Shown here: one piece after another, positions 26,395-35,260 of the stretch | Layout: each line of letters starts with the position of its first letter | Numbering within the stretch: position 1 is the stretch's first letter | Assembly: GCA_965198895.1 (NCBI GenBank) | Contig: OZ240676.1 | Span: forward strand, 3,286,001 to 3,350,000 | Reading direction: 5' to 3' | Length of the DNA stretch: 64,000 bases | Source of the DNA: LMUY01 sp965198895 | GTDB lineage: Bacteria > Pseudomonadota > Alphaproteobacteria > Acetobacterales > Acetobacteraceae | The notes under the pieces: generated by a model | Told to the model about the DNA's origin: nothing | What the model saw: the letters and a program-made list of their open reading frames with translations, nothing else | The model's database searches: none | Made by a program: the position numbers and the translations under genes

Positions 26395-27425
26395 TGCCCG
26401 AGCAACCGACACCGCATCACCCGGACGACCCGGCGCAAATTCCAGCGACCGTCCACGACACCGACCTCCACGATAAAAGCTCGTGGCAAGGGCCGACATA
26501 TTACGGCCGCTCGCAACTGAAGGCGGCGCCATTCAACAACTGGGTGGTCGGGGGCTACGTGGCGATCGCCGGCCTGTCCGGTGCCGCGGCCCTGATCGCA
26601 GCCATTGCCGACATGACCGAAGGTAATGCTGCCGCACCGACCGTCCGGCGGGGGCGCTACCTATCGCTTGCGGCGCCTACGATCGGTTCGCTGCTGCTGA
26701 TTTGGGACCTGCATACGCCGAAGCGGTTCTACAACATGTTCCGGATCGCGAAGCGCACCTCGCCGATGTCGATCGGCACCTGGATCCTGACGGCGTTCAG
26801 CACCTTCGCCATGGGCACGGCGGCCTTGCAGGCCCTTGGGGATCACCGGCCGGGCTGGACCTGGGCGCGGCGCCTGGCACGGGTGACGCAAGTTCCTGCA
26901 GCCATCTCCGGCGCCGGCCTGGGAACCTACACCGCAGCGCTGCTGTCGGCCACGAGCACGCCGCTCTGGGCCGCCGCACCCCGTTGGATGGCGGCCCGGT
27001 TTGGCTCGTCCTCGATCGTGGCGGGTGCTTCGGCGTTGTCGTTGCTGGAAGGGTCGGGCCGCCGCCGCCGCAGCCTGGATGCCCTGGTTTTGGCGGCGCT
27101 GTCGACGGAACTCGCGGCAACCATCGGATCGCATCGGACCTATGTCAGGCGCGGCGTGGAAGGCGCTCTGGAGGGGCATTGGGGCCAGGTCGAGAAGATC
27201 GCGGCGACCGGACTTGGTGCGGTGATGCCCGCCGTGCTCCAATCGCTATCTCTCGCCGTGGGGCGCGGCCGGCCGGGCACGATGTCGGATGCGGCCTGCC
27301 TGGCGGCGATCGCCGGCAGCCTGCTATTGCGCGTGTCGATGATGGAGGCCGGCAACGTGTCCGCGAGCCGGCCGGACATCAGCTTCCGGTTCAGCCAGCC
27401 AGAGAACCTTCCGCCGCAGCGATAG
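26394..27425 (+). CDS. NrfD/PsrC-type membrane anchor subunit of the formate dehydrogenase
   Basis: This 343-residue polytopic membrane protein has a cytoplasmic N-terminal tail ending in YYGRSQLKAAPFNNWVVGGY, the start typical of NrfD proteins. Several hydrophobic segments follow (VAIAGLSGAAALIAAIAD, SLAAPTIGSLLLIWDL, WILTAFSTFAMGTAALQAL and others), and a soluble tail ends the protein. NrfD subunits exchange electrons with the quinone pool without heme. It therefore replaces the heme-b gamma subunit (FdnI) of classical FDH-N. It is the last gene of the operon, overlapping fdhB by 1 bp. Confidence 0.88.
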   Translation: MPEQPTPHHPDDPAQIPATVHDTDLHDKSSWQGPTYYGRSQLKAAPFNNWVVGGYVAIAGLSGAAALIAAIADMTEGNAAAPTVRRGRYLSLAAPTIGSLLLIWDLHTPKRFYNMFRIAKRTSPMSIGTWILTAFSTFAMGTAALQALGDHRPGWTWARRLARVTQVPAAISGAGLGTYTAALLSATSTPLWAAAPRWMAARFGSSSIVAGASALSLLEGSGRRRRSLDALVLAALSTELAATIGSHRTYVRRGVEGALEGHWGQVEKIAATGLGAVMPAVLQSLSLAVGRGRPGTMSDAACLAAIAGSLLLRVSMMEAGNVSASRPDISFRFSQPENLPPQR

Positions 27426-27492
27426 GTTCAATCCAGCCTCCAACCACCGGTCAAGCCCTTTCTTCCGCCGCAGTCCGGCGTATGGTCTGCCC

Positions 27493-29511
27493 ATGCTGCA
27501 GATGCGAAGAGGCGGTCTGGTCCGGGCCCTAGGTGGGATAATCGACCTATGGGCCGGGTTGCGCGATCGCGCGATCTCCTCCGATCCGGGCCTGCTGCGG
27601 TTGTTGATGGCGGCCCGCGGCACCGCGTCGGTGTTCCTGGCAACGGTTGCCAGCATAGGGGTCGGCGCGTTGCTGCACACCTCCCCGGTCGAGTTCGCAG
27701 CCGGCATCGTGTTAAGCATGATGGCGTCGTTCCTGATGCGGGAGCCCACCTGGCAGCAGCGGCTGCGCACTCTGCTGGTGCTGGTGGTCCCCGCCGCCAT
27801 CGCCTGCGCACTCACCAGCCTGCTGCATGGCCGCGGCCGCATCGGCGACAGCTACTTCCTCGTGCTAGTGTTCCTGGCGTTCCTGCTGCAGGGCCGGGGT
27901 CCGCGGGCCATCGCGATCGGCCTGGTGGCGGTGATCGTCAGCTACATCGGCCTCTACCTCGAGCTACCGCCCTCGACGTTGCCCACCCAGTTCCTCTCCG
28001 TGCTGATCGCAGTGCCCGCGACCGCGTTCGCCAGCTTCGTCCTGCTGCCGCTGCGGCCGGCGACGACCCTGAAGCGGACGGTGCAGGCGGTGCAGGGGCG
28101 GGCGGCGCTGGTGCTGAGCGACGCGGGCGGGCTCACGGCGACGGAGCCAGCCACGGTGAACCGCCTGCGCCGGAGCCTCGCGCGGTTGAATGAGGTGGCG
28201 CTGGCCGCGGACGACCAACTCTCGATGCTTTATCCCGTTCGCAGCGTGCCGCTCCGCCTGCACCTGATGGATCTGGAGCTCGCGGCCGCCCGGCTCGCCT
28301 CGGCCCCGCTGGACGGGATGAAACTGGGCGGGAACGGCGACCCGATCCGCACCCGGCGCGACGCGGCGCGGCTGCAACTACATGCGCGCCGCCTCCGCCT
28401 TGGCCGCTGGACGGCCCGTCACATGCGCCTCAGCACGATCGAATCGGTGTCTGAGATCGGCGCCGGGCTCGCGGACATCGCGCGCGCGGCGGCGGCCTTC
28501 GGCCAGGCGGCCGCCGAACTGCCCGTGCATGCCAAGCCACAACCAGTGCCCAAGGCCGTGCCGGGTCCGCTGGCTTGGCGGGTTGCGCTGCGTGTGACGC
28601 TGGCCTCCGCCATCTCCATGGCCGGCGGGATGGCGCTGTCGCCGCAACGCTGGTTCTGGGCGGTGATCACGACCTACGTCGTGTTTCTCGGAACGCGGTC
28701 GCGCGGCGACACCCTGTACAAAGGTGTGCAACGGCTGGGCGGAACGTTGCTCGGCCTGGTGGCTGGCCTCAGCCTCGCCGCCGCGCTGGAAGGCAACGGA
28801 CCTGCCGAGGCGGTGACCCTGCTCGCCGCCACGTTCGGCATGTACTACCTGTTCCTGGTGTCGTACACGCTCGGCATATTCTTCGTCACCGTCCTGCTCG
28901 GGTTGATCTACAGCCTGCTCGGCGCGTCGATTGCGCCGCTGCTGGTGCTGCGGCTGGAGGAGACCGCGATCGGCGCCGTGTCTGCCGTGGCCGTCGCCGC
29001 CCTCGTGCTGCCCGTACGGACGCGAGACCTGGTGGGCCAATCGGGCACCGCGGTGCTGCAGGCGCTGGCGGATGCGGTCGGCGCTTGCCGCCGCGCCCTG
29101 GCCGGGGAGCCAGGCGTCTACCCGGTGCCGGCAATGCGCACCGTCGATCGCCAGGTAGCGGATCTGCGCCTTGCCCTCCTGCCAATGACAGTCGGCCGCT
29201 TCCTGCTGCGGCGCTCCGAGATCGAACGGCCGGTGCCCGCTTTGCTGGAATGCGTCCACTGGGCGCGCCGGCTCGCCGTCGCTGCCAAGCAGCCCGACCC
29301 GGCAGCCGCCTCCCACGCCGCGGCGATCGAGCAACATCTGCAGGCGTTGGCGAAGGGCGACCGCTCCGTCCCCGGCCCGATCGGCGATGGCTGCCCCGTT
29401 CCGGGCGAGGGCGATGCCGCCGTGGCCCTGGCACAACTGGACCGCGCGGCCGGCGTGCTCACCGAGCGGCTGGCGATCGGCGCCATGCACGCGTTCCAAT
29501 TGGAGGGATGA
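27493..29511 (+). CDS. FUSC-family inner membrane protein
   Basis: The 672-residue protein has the repeated layout of the family: an N-terminal bundle of about five to six membrane helices (LMAARGTASVFLATVASIGVG, LLVLVVPAAIACALTSLL and others), a soluble helical region (~190-350), a second bundle (ALRVTLASAISMAGGMAL, LYKGVQRLGGTLLGLVAGLS), and a C-terminal soluble region. FUSC members (YccS/AaeB) are linked to export of aromatic acids and to envelope stress; the substrate is not known here. It begins 67 bp after the NrfD gene, and the next gene starts 1 bp after its stop, so it is probably coupled to the amidohydrolase. Confidence 0.85.
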   Translation: MLQMRRGGLVRALGGIIDLWAGLRDRAISSDPGLLRLLMAARGTASVFLATVASIGVGALLHTSPVEFAAGIVLSMMASFLMREPTWQQRLRTLLVLVVPAAIACALTSLLHGRGRIGDSYFLVLVFLAFLLQGRGPRAIAIGLVAVIVSYIGLYLELPPSTLPTQFLSVLIAVPATAFASFVLLPLRPATTLKRTVQAVQGRAALVLSDAGGLTATEPATVNRLRRSLARLNEVALAADDQLSMLYPVRSVPLRLHLMDLELAAARLASAPLDGMKLGGNGDPIRTRRDAARLQLHARRLRLGRWTARHMRLSTIESVSEIGAGLADIARAAAAFGQAAAELPVHAKPQPVPKAVPGPLAWRVALRVTLASAISMAGGMALSPQRWFWAVITTYVVFLGTRSRGDTLYKGVQRLGGTLLGLVAGLSLAAALEGNGPAEAVTLLAATFGMYYLFLVSYTLGIFFVTVLLGLIYSLLGASIAPLLVLRLEETAIGAVSAVAVAALVLPVRTRDLVGQSGTAVLQALADAVGACRRALAGEPGVYPVPAMRTVDRQVADLRLALLPMTVGRFLLRRSEIERPVPALLECVHWARRLAVAAKQPDPAAASHAAAIEQHLQALAKGDRSVPGPIGDGCPVPGEGDAAVALAQLDRAAGVLTERLAIGAMHAFQLEG

Positions 29512-29512
29512 G

Positions 29513-30751
29513 ATGCCGCCCGCGACACCCCCAAGGATCGACTCCGGCCGGCTCTGGTCCGACTTGATGACCCTGGCTGCGATCGGCGCGTTGCCCGCCG
29601 GGGGCTGCGATCGCCTCGCCTTGACCGAGGCGGACGGCGCCGCCCGCAACCTGCTCGGCCACTGGTTCGCGCAGGCCGGGCTGGCGGTCAGCGTCGACGC
29701 GATCGGCAACATGTTCGGCCGCCGCGAGGGCACCGACCCGGCCCTGCCGCCCGTGCTGGTGGGTAGCCACCTGGACACGCAATCGCCCGGCGGCAAGTTC
29801 GACGGCCCGCTCGGCGTGCTGGCGGCGCTGGAGTGCGTGCGGACACTGGACCGCATGGGGGTGCGGACGAAGCGCGCCATCGAGGTGGTGAACTGGACCA
29901 ACGAGGAGGGCGCCCGGTTCGCCCCCGGGCTGATGGGCTCGGCCGTGTTCACCGGCGTGTTCGACCTGGCAGCGGCCCAGGCAGCACAGGACCGCAACGG
30001 CCTGACGGTTCGCGACGCGCTCGACCGCATCCGCTACCGCGGCGCCGTCCAACCCGGGCGCCGGCCGGTGGACAGCTATTTCGAGCTGCATATCGAGCAG
30101 GGCGATCGGCTGCAAACCGCCGGCCGCACGATCGGCGTGGTGACCGGCAGCGAGTTCAACTGCTTCGCCTTCATCGACTGCTTCGGCGCCAACGGCCACG
30201 CCCAGGCGACCCCGATGCCGCAGCGGGTGAACGCGCTGGCCGCGGCATGCGAGTTGGTGACCGCCATCGAGCGCATCGGCACCGAGCACGCGCCCACCGG
30301 CTCGGCCGGCGTAGCGGTGATGGAGGTTTGGCCGAACAACCGCATCAACATCCCGCACCACGCCCGGTTCAGCTACGCCGCCACGCATCCCGATCGCGCC
30401 GGCATGGCCGCGATCCGTAGCGCGGTGACGCAAGCCGCGGCGGCGATCGCCGCAAGGACGGGGGTGCGGATCGAGGTCGAGGCGTCCCCGGACCGCGACG
30501 CGATCGACTTCGACCCGCAATTGGCGGCCTTGGTCGAGCAGGCGGCGGGCGAGCTTGGTTTCAGCACGCTGACGCTTCGCACCCGGGCCGGACATGACGC
30601 GATCCGCATGGCCCCGTACTGCCCGACGCAGATGATCTTCGTGCCGTGCAAGGACGGTATCTCGCACAGCGAGTACGAGGACTGCACCCAGGCCGATGCC
30701 GCGGCTGGCGCTGACGTGCTGTTGCGCGCGGTGCTGGCAAAAGCCAGCTAA
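29513..30751 (+). CDS. M20-family Zn-dependent amidohydrolase (N-carbamoyl-L-amino acid hydrolase / allantoate amidohydrolase type)
   Basis: This 412-residue cytoplasmic hydrolase has metal ligands in GSHLDTQSPGGKFDGPLGV and the next motif VVNWTNEEGARFAPG, with LHIEQGDRLQ for the third ligand region and a final RAGHDA / GISHSEYE. It is the family that cleaves carbamoyl or ureido groups from amino acid or purine breakdown products. Which substrate is used cannot be told. A clear GGAGGGATGAG precedes ATG 29513. It is immediately downstream of the FUSC gene. Confidence 0.92.
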   Translation: MPPATPPRIDSGRLWSDLMTLAAIGALPAGGCDRLALTEADGAARNLLGHWFAQAGLAVSVDAIGNMFGRREGTDPALPPVLVGSHLDTQSPGGKFDGPLGVLAALECVRTLDRMGVRTKRAIEVVNWTNEEGARFAPGLMGSAVFTGVFDLAAAQAAQDRNGLTVRDALDRIRYRGAVQPGRRPVDSYFELHIEQGDRLQTAGRTIGVVTGSEFNCFAFIDCFGANGHAQATPMPQRVNALAAACELVTAIERIGTEHAPTGSAGVAVMEVWPNNRINIPHHARFSYAATHPDRAGMAAIRSAVTQAAAAIAARTGVRIEVEASPDRDAIDFDPQLAALVEQAAGELGFSTLTLRTRAGHDAIRMAPYCPTQMIFVPCKDGISHSEYEDCTQADAAAGADVLLRAVLAKAS

Positions 30752-30757
30752 AAGCTG

Positions 30758-30776
30758 CCCCCCCGTTGAGGGGGGG
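30758..30776. terminator. GC-only hairpin between convergent genes
   Basis: Seven C (30758-30764) and seven G (30770-30776) flank the loop GTTGA, just after the amidohydrolase stop and before the convergent hydrolase gene. AATTG follows, but there is no long T-run, so bidirectional termination is likely but not proven. A second similar block (CTCCCTCAAGGGTAGAGGG) follows near 30793. Confidence 0.5.
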
Positions 30777-30796
30777 AATTGCATATGACTGCTCCC

Positions 30797-31822
30797 TCAA
30801 GGGTAGAGGGGGTGTGCCAGCCATCCTAGTAAGGCGGCGTCGAACGCCGCCGGGTCGGACAGTTGCGGGGCGTGGCCGAGGTCGGGGAAGCGCACCAGCG
30901 TCACGTGCGGAATGACCGCCGCCGCCTGCTGCGCCAACACCGGGTAGTTGCCGAGGGTCGGTCGAATGGCGGGCGGGGCAAGGTCCTTGCCGATGGCGGT
31001 GTTATCCTTGTCGCCGACGATCAGCAACGTCGGCGGCTGGAGCGCCCCCAGTTCGTAGACCACCGGCTGCGTGTAGATCATGTCGTACAGCAGGGCGGAA
31101 TCCCACGCGACCGCTGCTTTGCCGGGGCCGTTGTTCAGCCCCGCCAGCATGTCCACCCAGCGTTCGTATTCGGGCCGCCATTGCCCGGCATAGTAGGTCT
31201 GCCGCTCATACGCGCGGATCGCGTCGGCGCTGGTCTTGAGCTCGCGCGCATCCCAATCGTCCACGCTGATCGAGGGCACGCCCTTGGCCTTCCAATCCTC
31301 CAGCCCGATCGGGTCCACCAGCACCAGCCGGTCGGTCGCCTGCGGATACATCAGCGCGTAGCGGATCGCGAGCATGCCCCCCGTGGAATGGCCCAGCATG
31401 GTCGCGTGCTCGATGCCGAGCGACTGCAACAGCGCCCGTGTGTTGCGCGCCAGCTGCTGGAAGGTGAATTGGTAGGCGGCCGGCTTGCTGGACTTGCAGA
31501 AGCCGATCTGGTCGGGCGCGATCACGCGATACCCGGCTTGCGCCATGACCCGGATGGTGGCCTCCCAGGTGCCGGCGCAGAAATTCTTGCCGTGCAGCAG
31601 CACGATCACCTGTCCGTTGGCCGTGCCGGTCGGGGCCACGTCCAGATACGCCATCGACAGATCCTGCCGCTGCGACGTGAACGCGAACCGGTGGACGGGA
31701 GAGGCATAGTCGAACCCCTCCAGTTCAGGGCCATAAGCAGGCTCCGCCGCCCACGACGGCGCGCCGAGCAGGACCGCAGCGAAACCGAAAACCTGCGCCA
31801 GTGCCGTCCATCGCCGCGCCAT
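30797..31822 (-). CDS. Exported alpha/beta hydrolase
   Basis: With ATG 31822 the 341-residue product has a signal peptide (ALAQVFGFAAVLLGAPSWAAE). The hydrolase fold has the oxyanion segment LLHGKNFCAG, the nucleophile Ser146 in MLGHSTGG, an acid in VGDKDNTA and the catalytic His317 in LGHAPQ. The family covers esterases, peptidases and epoxide or haloalkane hydrolases; the substrate is unknown. The frame stays open six codons further up, but that start would lengthen the leader needlessly. It is divergent from the chemosensory operon, with 128 bp between. Confidence 0.87.
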   Translation of the reverse strand: MARRWTALAQVFGFAAVLLGAPSWAAEPAYGPELEGFDYASPVHRFAFTSQRQDLSMAYLDVAPTGTANGQVIVLLHGKNFCAGTWEATIRVMAQAGYRVIAPDQIGFCKSSKPAAYQFTFQQLARNTRALLQSLGIEHATMLGHSTGGMLAIRYALMYPQATDRLVLVDPIGLEDWKAKGVPSISVDDWDARELKTSADAIRAYERQTYYAGQWRPEYERWVDMLAGLNNGPGKAAVAWDSALLYDMIYTQPVVYELGALQPPTLLIVGDKDNTAIGKDLAPPAIRPTLGNYPVLAQQAAAVIPHVTLVRFPDLGHAPQLSDPAAFDAALLGWLAHPLYP

Positions 31823-31950
31823 CGAACCCTGCTCCCGCAACCGCGCGGCAGGGCTTAGCAGATGGCGGCCACCTTGTGTCGCAGTCGCCTGTTGTCGAAG
31901 CCAGTCGATCCCTCTACGGATTGGGGGCGTCGAAAGGTGCGAGGAAAATC

Positions 31951-33873
31951 ATGGCCTTGGTGAAGACATCGAACCTGGCCGGCAAGGCCCCGCTTGCGTC
32001 CCCGGCGGACGAGGTGGTCTCCATCCCAGCCGCGACCCAGCGCCGCTCGCGCGAGCGCCAGCGTGCCCGGCGGGAGAAGGCGGCGGAACGGATCGGGGCG
32101 GCCACCGAGGAACTCGCCAGCGGGGTCACCGAAGCCTCGGCCGCTGCCGAGGAGTTGCGCCGCGCGCTGATGCAGATCGCCGCCGCCTCGGAAGAGGCCG
32201 CCGGAGCCGCGCAGGAATCGCAGGCGGCCGTCGTCAGCCTGGGCAGCGTGTTCGCCGAGGCCCGCGAACGCGCCGTAGACTCGCGCCGGCGCACCGAGGG
32301 GCTACAGTCACTGCTGGTCGCGGTGGCGGGGCAGATTGAGGCGCTCGTCGCCTCTGTGCAGGACAACACGGCGCGCCAGCTCCGCCTGGTGGACGTCGTC
32401 GGCGCGCTCGACTCCCAGGCCGCCAACATCGGCGAGATCACCGCCGTCGTGGGGGACATCGCCGACCAGACGAACCTGTTGGCCCTGAACGCGGCGATCG
32501 AAGCCGCGCGGGCTGGCGATGATGGGCGCGGGTTCGCCGTCGTCGCCGACGAGGTCCGCGCCTTCGCCGAAGTGTCGGAGAAGCGGGCCGGCGAGGTGCA
32601 GTCGCTCGCCGACACGATCGCCGCCGACATGCGCGTCATCGCCGCCCGCATCAAGGCGGCGGCCGAGCAGGCGCGCAGCGAGGCCGCACGCGGGCAGACC
32701 GTGATCGGCAGCCTCGCCTCGATCCGCGAAGGTATGGGCACCCTCGCCGGCAGCTCGCAGAAGATCCTGAGCGCGGCGATCGAGGCCGAGGCCGGGCTGC
32801 GCGAGGCCCAGCTTGGCGCCGAGCAGGTGGCCAGCTCCGCCGAGCAGCAATCCTCCGCCACGGCCCAGGCCCAACGCGCCGTGCAGCAGCAGGCGGCCTC
32901 GCTCGAGCAGAGCCAGCGAACCGCCCACTCGTTGGCGCAGATGGCCGAATCGGCCCTGGCGGGGACGGCCCTGGTTGCGAGCGCCGAACAGGTCGGGGCC
33001 GCCGCCGAGCAGCTGTCCGCCACGGTGCAGCAATTGTCGGGCGCGGCCGGGGAGATCCTCGCCGCGATCGACCAGATCAGCCGCGGCGCCCAGGCCCAGG
33101 CCGCCGCGACGCAGCAATCCACCACCGCCATGGCGCAGATCGGGCAAGCCGCCGACACCACGCGCGTCGCCGCAGCCGACGCCATCGCCCGGGCGGATCT
33201 GCTGGCGCCGCAACTCGCCACCAACAACGCGGCCATCCACGGCTTGGCCGAGAGCGTCAACCGGTCGCAGCACGACACCCGCGCGGTGATCGACTTGGTC
33301 GGCGGGCTCAACGTCACCTGCCGGCGGATCGAGAAGATCGTCGACGGCATCGCCCTGATCGCGGTGCAGACCAACATGCTCGCCGTCAGCGGCGCGGTGG
33401 AGGCGGCCCGGGCGGGCGAGCGCGGCCGCGGGTTCGCCGTGGTGTCGGCCGACATCCGGACCCTGGCGCGCGACTCCAGCGACAACGTGGACCGTGTCCG
33501 CGATGTGGTGCGCTCGATCCAGGACCAGGTCGCCACCATCGCACGCGGGCTCGAGGACGTGGCAGCGGCTGCCCAAGCGGAGGCCGGCCGCAACCGCGTG
33601 GTCGCCGAGCAACTAGCCACCGTGGAAGCGGACCTGGCCGGCATCCGTGTGGCGGGTGCGGAAATCCACGACGGCTCCGAATCGATCGTGGTCTCGGTGC
33701 GCGAGGTGCTGTCGGGAACGGCGCAGATCGCCCAGGCGGCCGAGGAGATGGGCGGTGCCGCTGCCGAAGCGGCTACTGCGGCCCGCCAGCAGGCTCGCGG
33801 ATCGGAGGACCTCGCCGCGGCCATCGAGGAGATCGCGAGCCTGGCGGACGAACTCCAGCACTCGGAAGGCTGA
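31951..33873 (+). CDS. Soluble chemoreceptor with two signalling tips
   Basis: The 640-residue product is almost entirely Ala/Glu/Gln-rich coiled coil, with no membrane segment and no recognisable sensor domain. Two MCP hairpin tips are present: about 167-207 (GDIADQTNLLALNAAIEAA, GRGFAVVADEVRAFAE) and about 464-508 (IALIAVQTNMLAVSGAVEAA, GRGFAVVSADIRTLAR). An ordinary receptor has one. GAGG precedes ATG 31951; the upstream open frame lacks similarity. It is the first gene of the che cluster and presumably its dedicated input. Signals could come through another protein, such as the hybrid kinase at the end of the operon. Confidence 0.9.
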   Translation: MALVKTSNLAGKAPLASPADEVVSIPAATQRRSRERQRARREKAAERIGAATEELASGVTEASAAAEELRRALMQIAAASEEAAGAAQESQAAVVSLGSVFAEARERAVDSRRRTEGLQSLLVAVAGQIEALVASVQDNTARQLRLVDVVGALDSQAANIGEITAVVGDIADQTNLLALNAAIEAARAGDDGRGFAVVADEVRAFAEVSEKRAGEVQSLADTIAADMRVIAARIKAAAEQARSEAARGQTVIGSLASIREGMGTLAGSSQKILSAAIEAEAGLREAQLGAEQVASSAEQQSSATAQAQRAVQQQAASLEQSQRTAHSLAQMAESALAGTALVASAEQVGAAAEQLSATVQQLSGAAGEILAAIDQISRGAQAQAAATQQSTTAMAQIGQAADTTRVAAADAIARADLLAPQLATNNAAIHGLAESVNRSQHDTRAVIDLVGGLNVTCRRIEKIVDGIALIAVQTNMLAVSGAVEAARAGERGRGFAVVSADIRTLARDSSDNVDRVRDVVRSIQDQVATIARGLEDVAAAAQAEAGRNRVVAEQLATVEADLAGIRVAGAEIHDGSESIVVSVREVLSGTAQIAQAAEEMGGAAAEAATAARQQARGSEDLAAAIEEIASLADELQHSEG

Positions 33874-33903
33874 CGGCGTGCCGTCCCTGTTGGAGCGAGA
33901 GGC

Positions 33904-35250
33904 GTGCTGACGGTGCGGGTGTCGGGCCGGACGCTGGCCCTGCCATCCGGCGACGTGGCCGAAATCGTGCGCGCGCGCGCCTGGACGCGCGTGCCGAACG
34001 CGCCACCCGGCCTGCTCGGGCTCGCCAATTTGCGCGGGACGGTGTTGCCGGTGGTGTCGCTGGCGACGCTGCTCGGCCACGACGCCGACGCTGCGTCGCG
34101 CAGCCAGCGCGTCGTCGTTGCAGGGCGCGAGCGGGTCGGCTTCCTCGTCGACGCCGTGACGGATCTGTCGTCCGAAGGCGACGCGGACCTGCTCGATCTG
34201 GAGGCCCTGCTCGCCCGCCATTTCACCGCCCCGATCCGGCGGCCCGTCTCCCGCGCCATCGCCCCGACTGCGACGCCGGCGGCCTTGGAGGAGGAAGATG
34301 TTGCGCTCGTAACCTTGCGCGTCTGTGGCCAGGACTACGCCCTCGGGCTGGACCAGGTGAGCGCCATACTCCGGCTGCCGGCGGGCGTGACCCAGGTGGC
34401 GGGCGAGGGCGATGCGACCCTGGGCATTATCCCGTTCCAGGGCGAGGTCTTGCCGCTGGTCTCGCTGGCGGCGCTGCTCGGCCTGCCGCCGGAGCCCGAA
34501 ACCGCGCTCCGCATCGCCGTAGTGCCGCTGGGCGGGATCCGTGTCGGCCTCGTATCGGCCGGCCTGGACCGGGTCCTGCGCGTGCCGAAGCGCATGATCG
34601 GCCCGGTCCCCGCCATCCTCAGCCGCGGCCGGGGCGAGACCCGGTTGGAGGGTATCTGTCACATCGATGGCGGCCGCCGTCTGCTCTCGCTGCTGGCGCC
34701 GGAGCGGCTGTTTGACGAGGCAACCACACGGCGCATCATCGCCCAGGCGGCTCAGGGAGGCGCGCAAATGCCGGTACAGCAGGCAGGCGGACGGCAAGAA
34801 CAATTCGTCGTCTTCGTGCTCGGTGGCGAACGCTACGGCCTGCCCATCGCCGCGGTGGACGAGGTCGTGCGCCGCCCGGTAAGCCTCACGCGGGTGCCCC
34901 GGGCGCCGGCCTTCGTCGAGGGGGTGATGAACCTGCGCGGCCGGGTCGTGCCGGTGATCAACCAGGCCAGCCGGTTCGCGTCGGTGGCCGGCCAGGGCGG
35001 GCGGGTGATCATCGTCACGATCGGCGGCCTGCAGGCCGGGTTCGCCGTCGACGCCGTCACCGCCATCCTGACCGTCGACGCGGACAGGCTGCAACCGGCG
35101 CCGGGCCTGGCAGCTGGGCAGGCCGATGTGTTCGACCGCGTGGCCCTGGACGACGGCGCCATGACGCTGCTGATCGACCCGGCGGCACTGCTCGACCAGA
35201 CCGAGCGCGAACTCCTGGCCGCCATCACCCCCGGCAGCCAGGCCGCGTGA
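33904..35250 (+). CDS. Chemotaxis coupling protein with three CheW domains
   Basis: The 448-residue product contains three tandem CheW folds, at about 1-110, 133-270 and 298-435. The family NLRG turn is seen in domain 1 (42-45) and domain 3 (343-346) but is replaced by PFQG in domain 2, so the middle copy may have lost a receptor or CheA contact. A normal CheW has about 150 residues. CheW links receptors to CheA in arrays; three domains in one chain could crosslink several partners. The GTG start has GGAGCGAGAGG ahead of it. It begins 30 bp after the receptor gene and 10 bp before cheB. Confidence 0.92.
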   Translation: MLTVRVSGRTLALPSGDVAEIVRARAWTRVPNAPPGLLGLANLRGTVLPVVSLATLLGHDADAASRSQRVVVAGRERVGFLVDAVTDLSSEGDADLLDLEALLARHFTAPIRRPVSRAIAPTATPAALEEEDVALVTLRVCGQDYALGLDQVSAILRLPAGVTQVAGEGDATLGIIPFQGEVLPLVSLAALLGLPPEPETALRIAVVPLGGIRVGLVSAGLDRVLRVPKRMIGPVPAILSRGRGETRLEGICHIDGGRRLLSLLAPERLFDEATTRRIIAQAAQGGAQMPVQQAGGRQEQFVVFVLGGERYGLPIAAVDEVVRRPVSLTRVPRAPAFVEGVMNLRGRVVPVINQASRFASVAGQGGRVIIVTIGGLQAGFAVDAVTAILTVDADRLQPAPGLAAGQADVFDRVALDDGAMTLLIDPAALLDQTERELLAAITPGSQAA

Positions 35251-35260
35251 GCCAGAGGCG

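Noticed and set aside
28378..30030. 550-codon minus-strand frame over the FUSC and amidohydrolase genes
   Set aside because: No motif, and both plus-strand genes are well supported.
31914..34259. 781-codon minus-strand Ser/Ala-rich frame opposite the chemoreceptor
   Set aside because: The composition is the complement of the Ala/Glu-rich coiled coil, not a real repeat protein.
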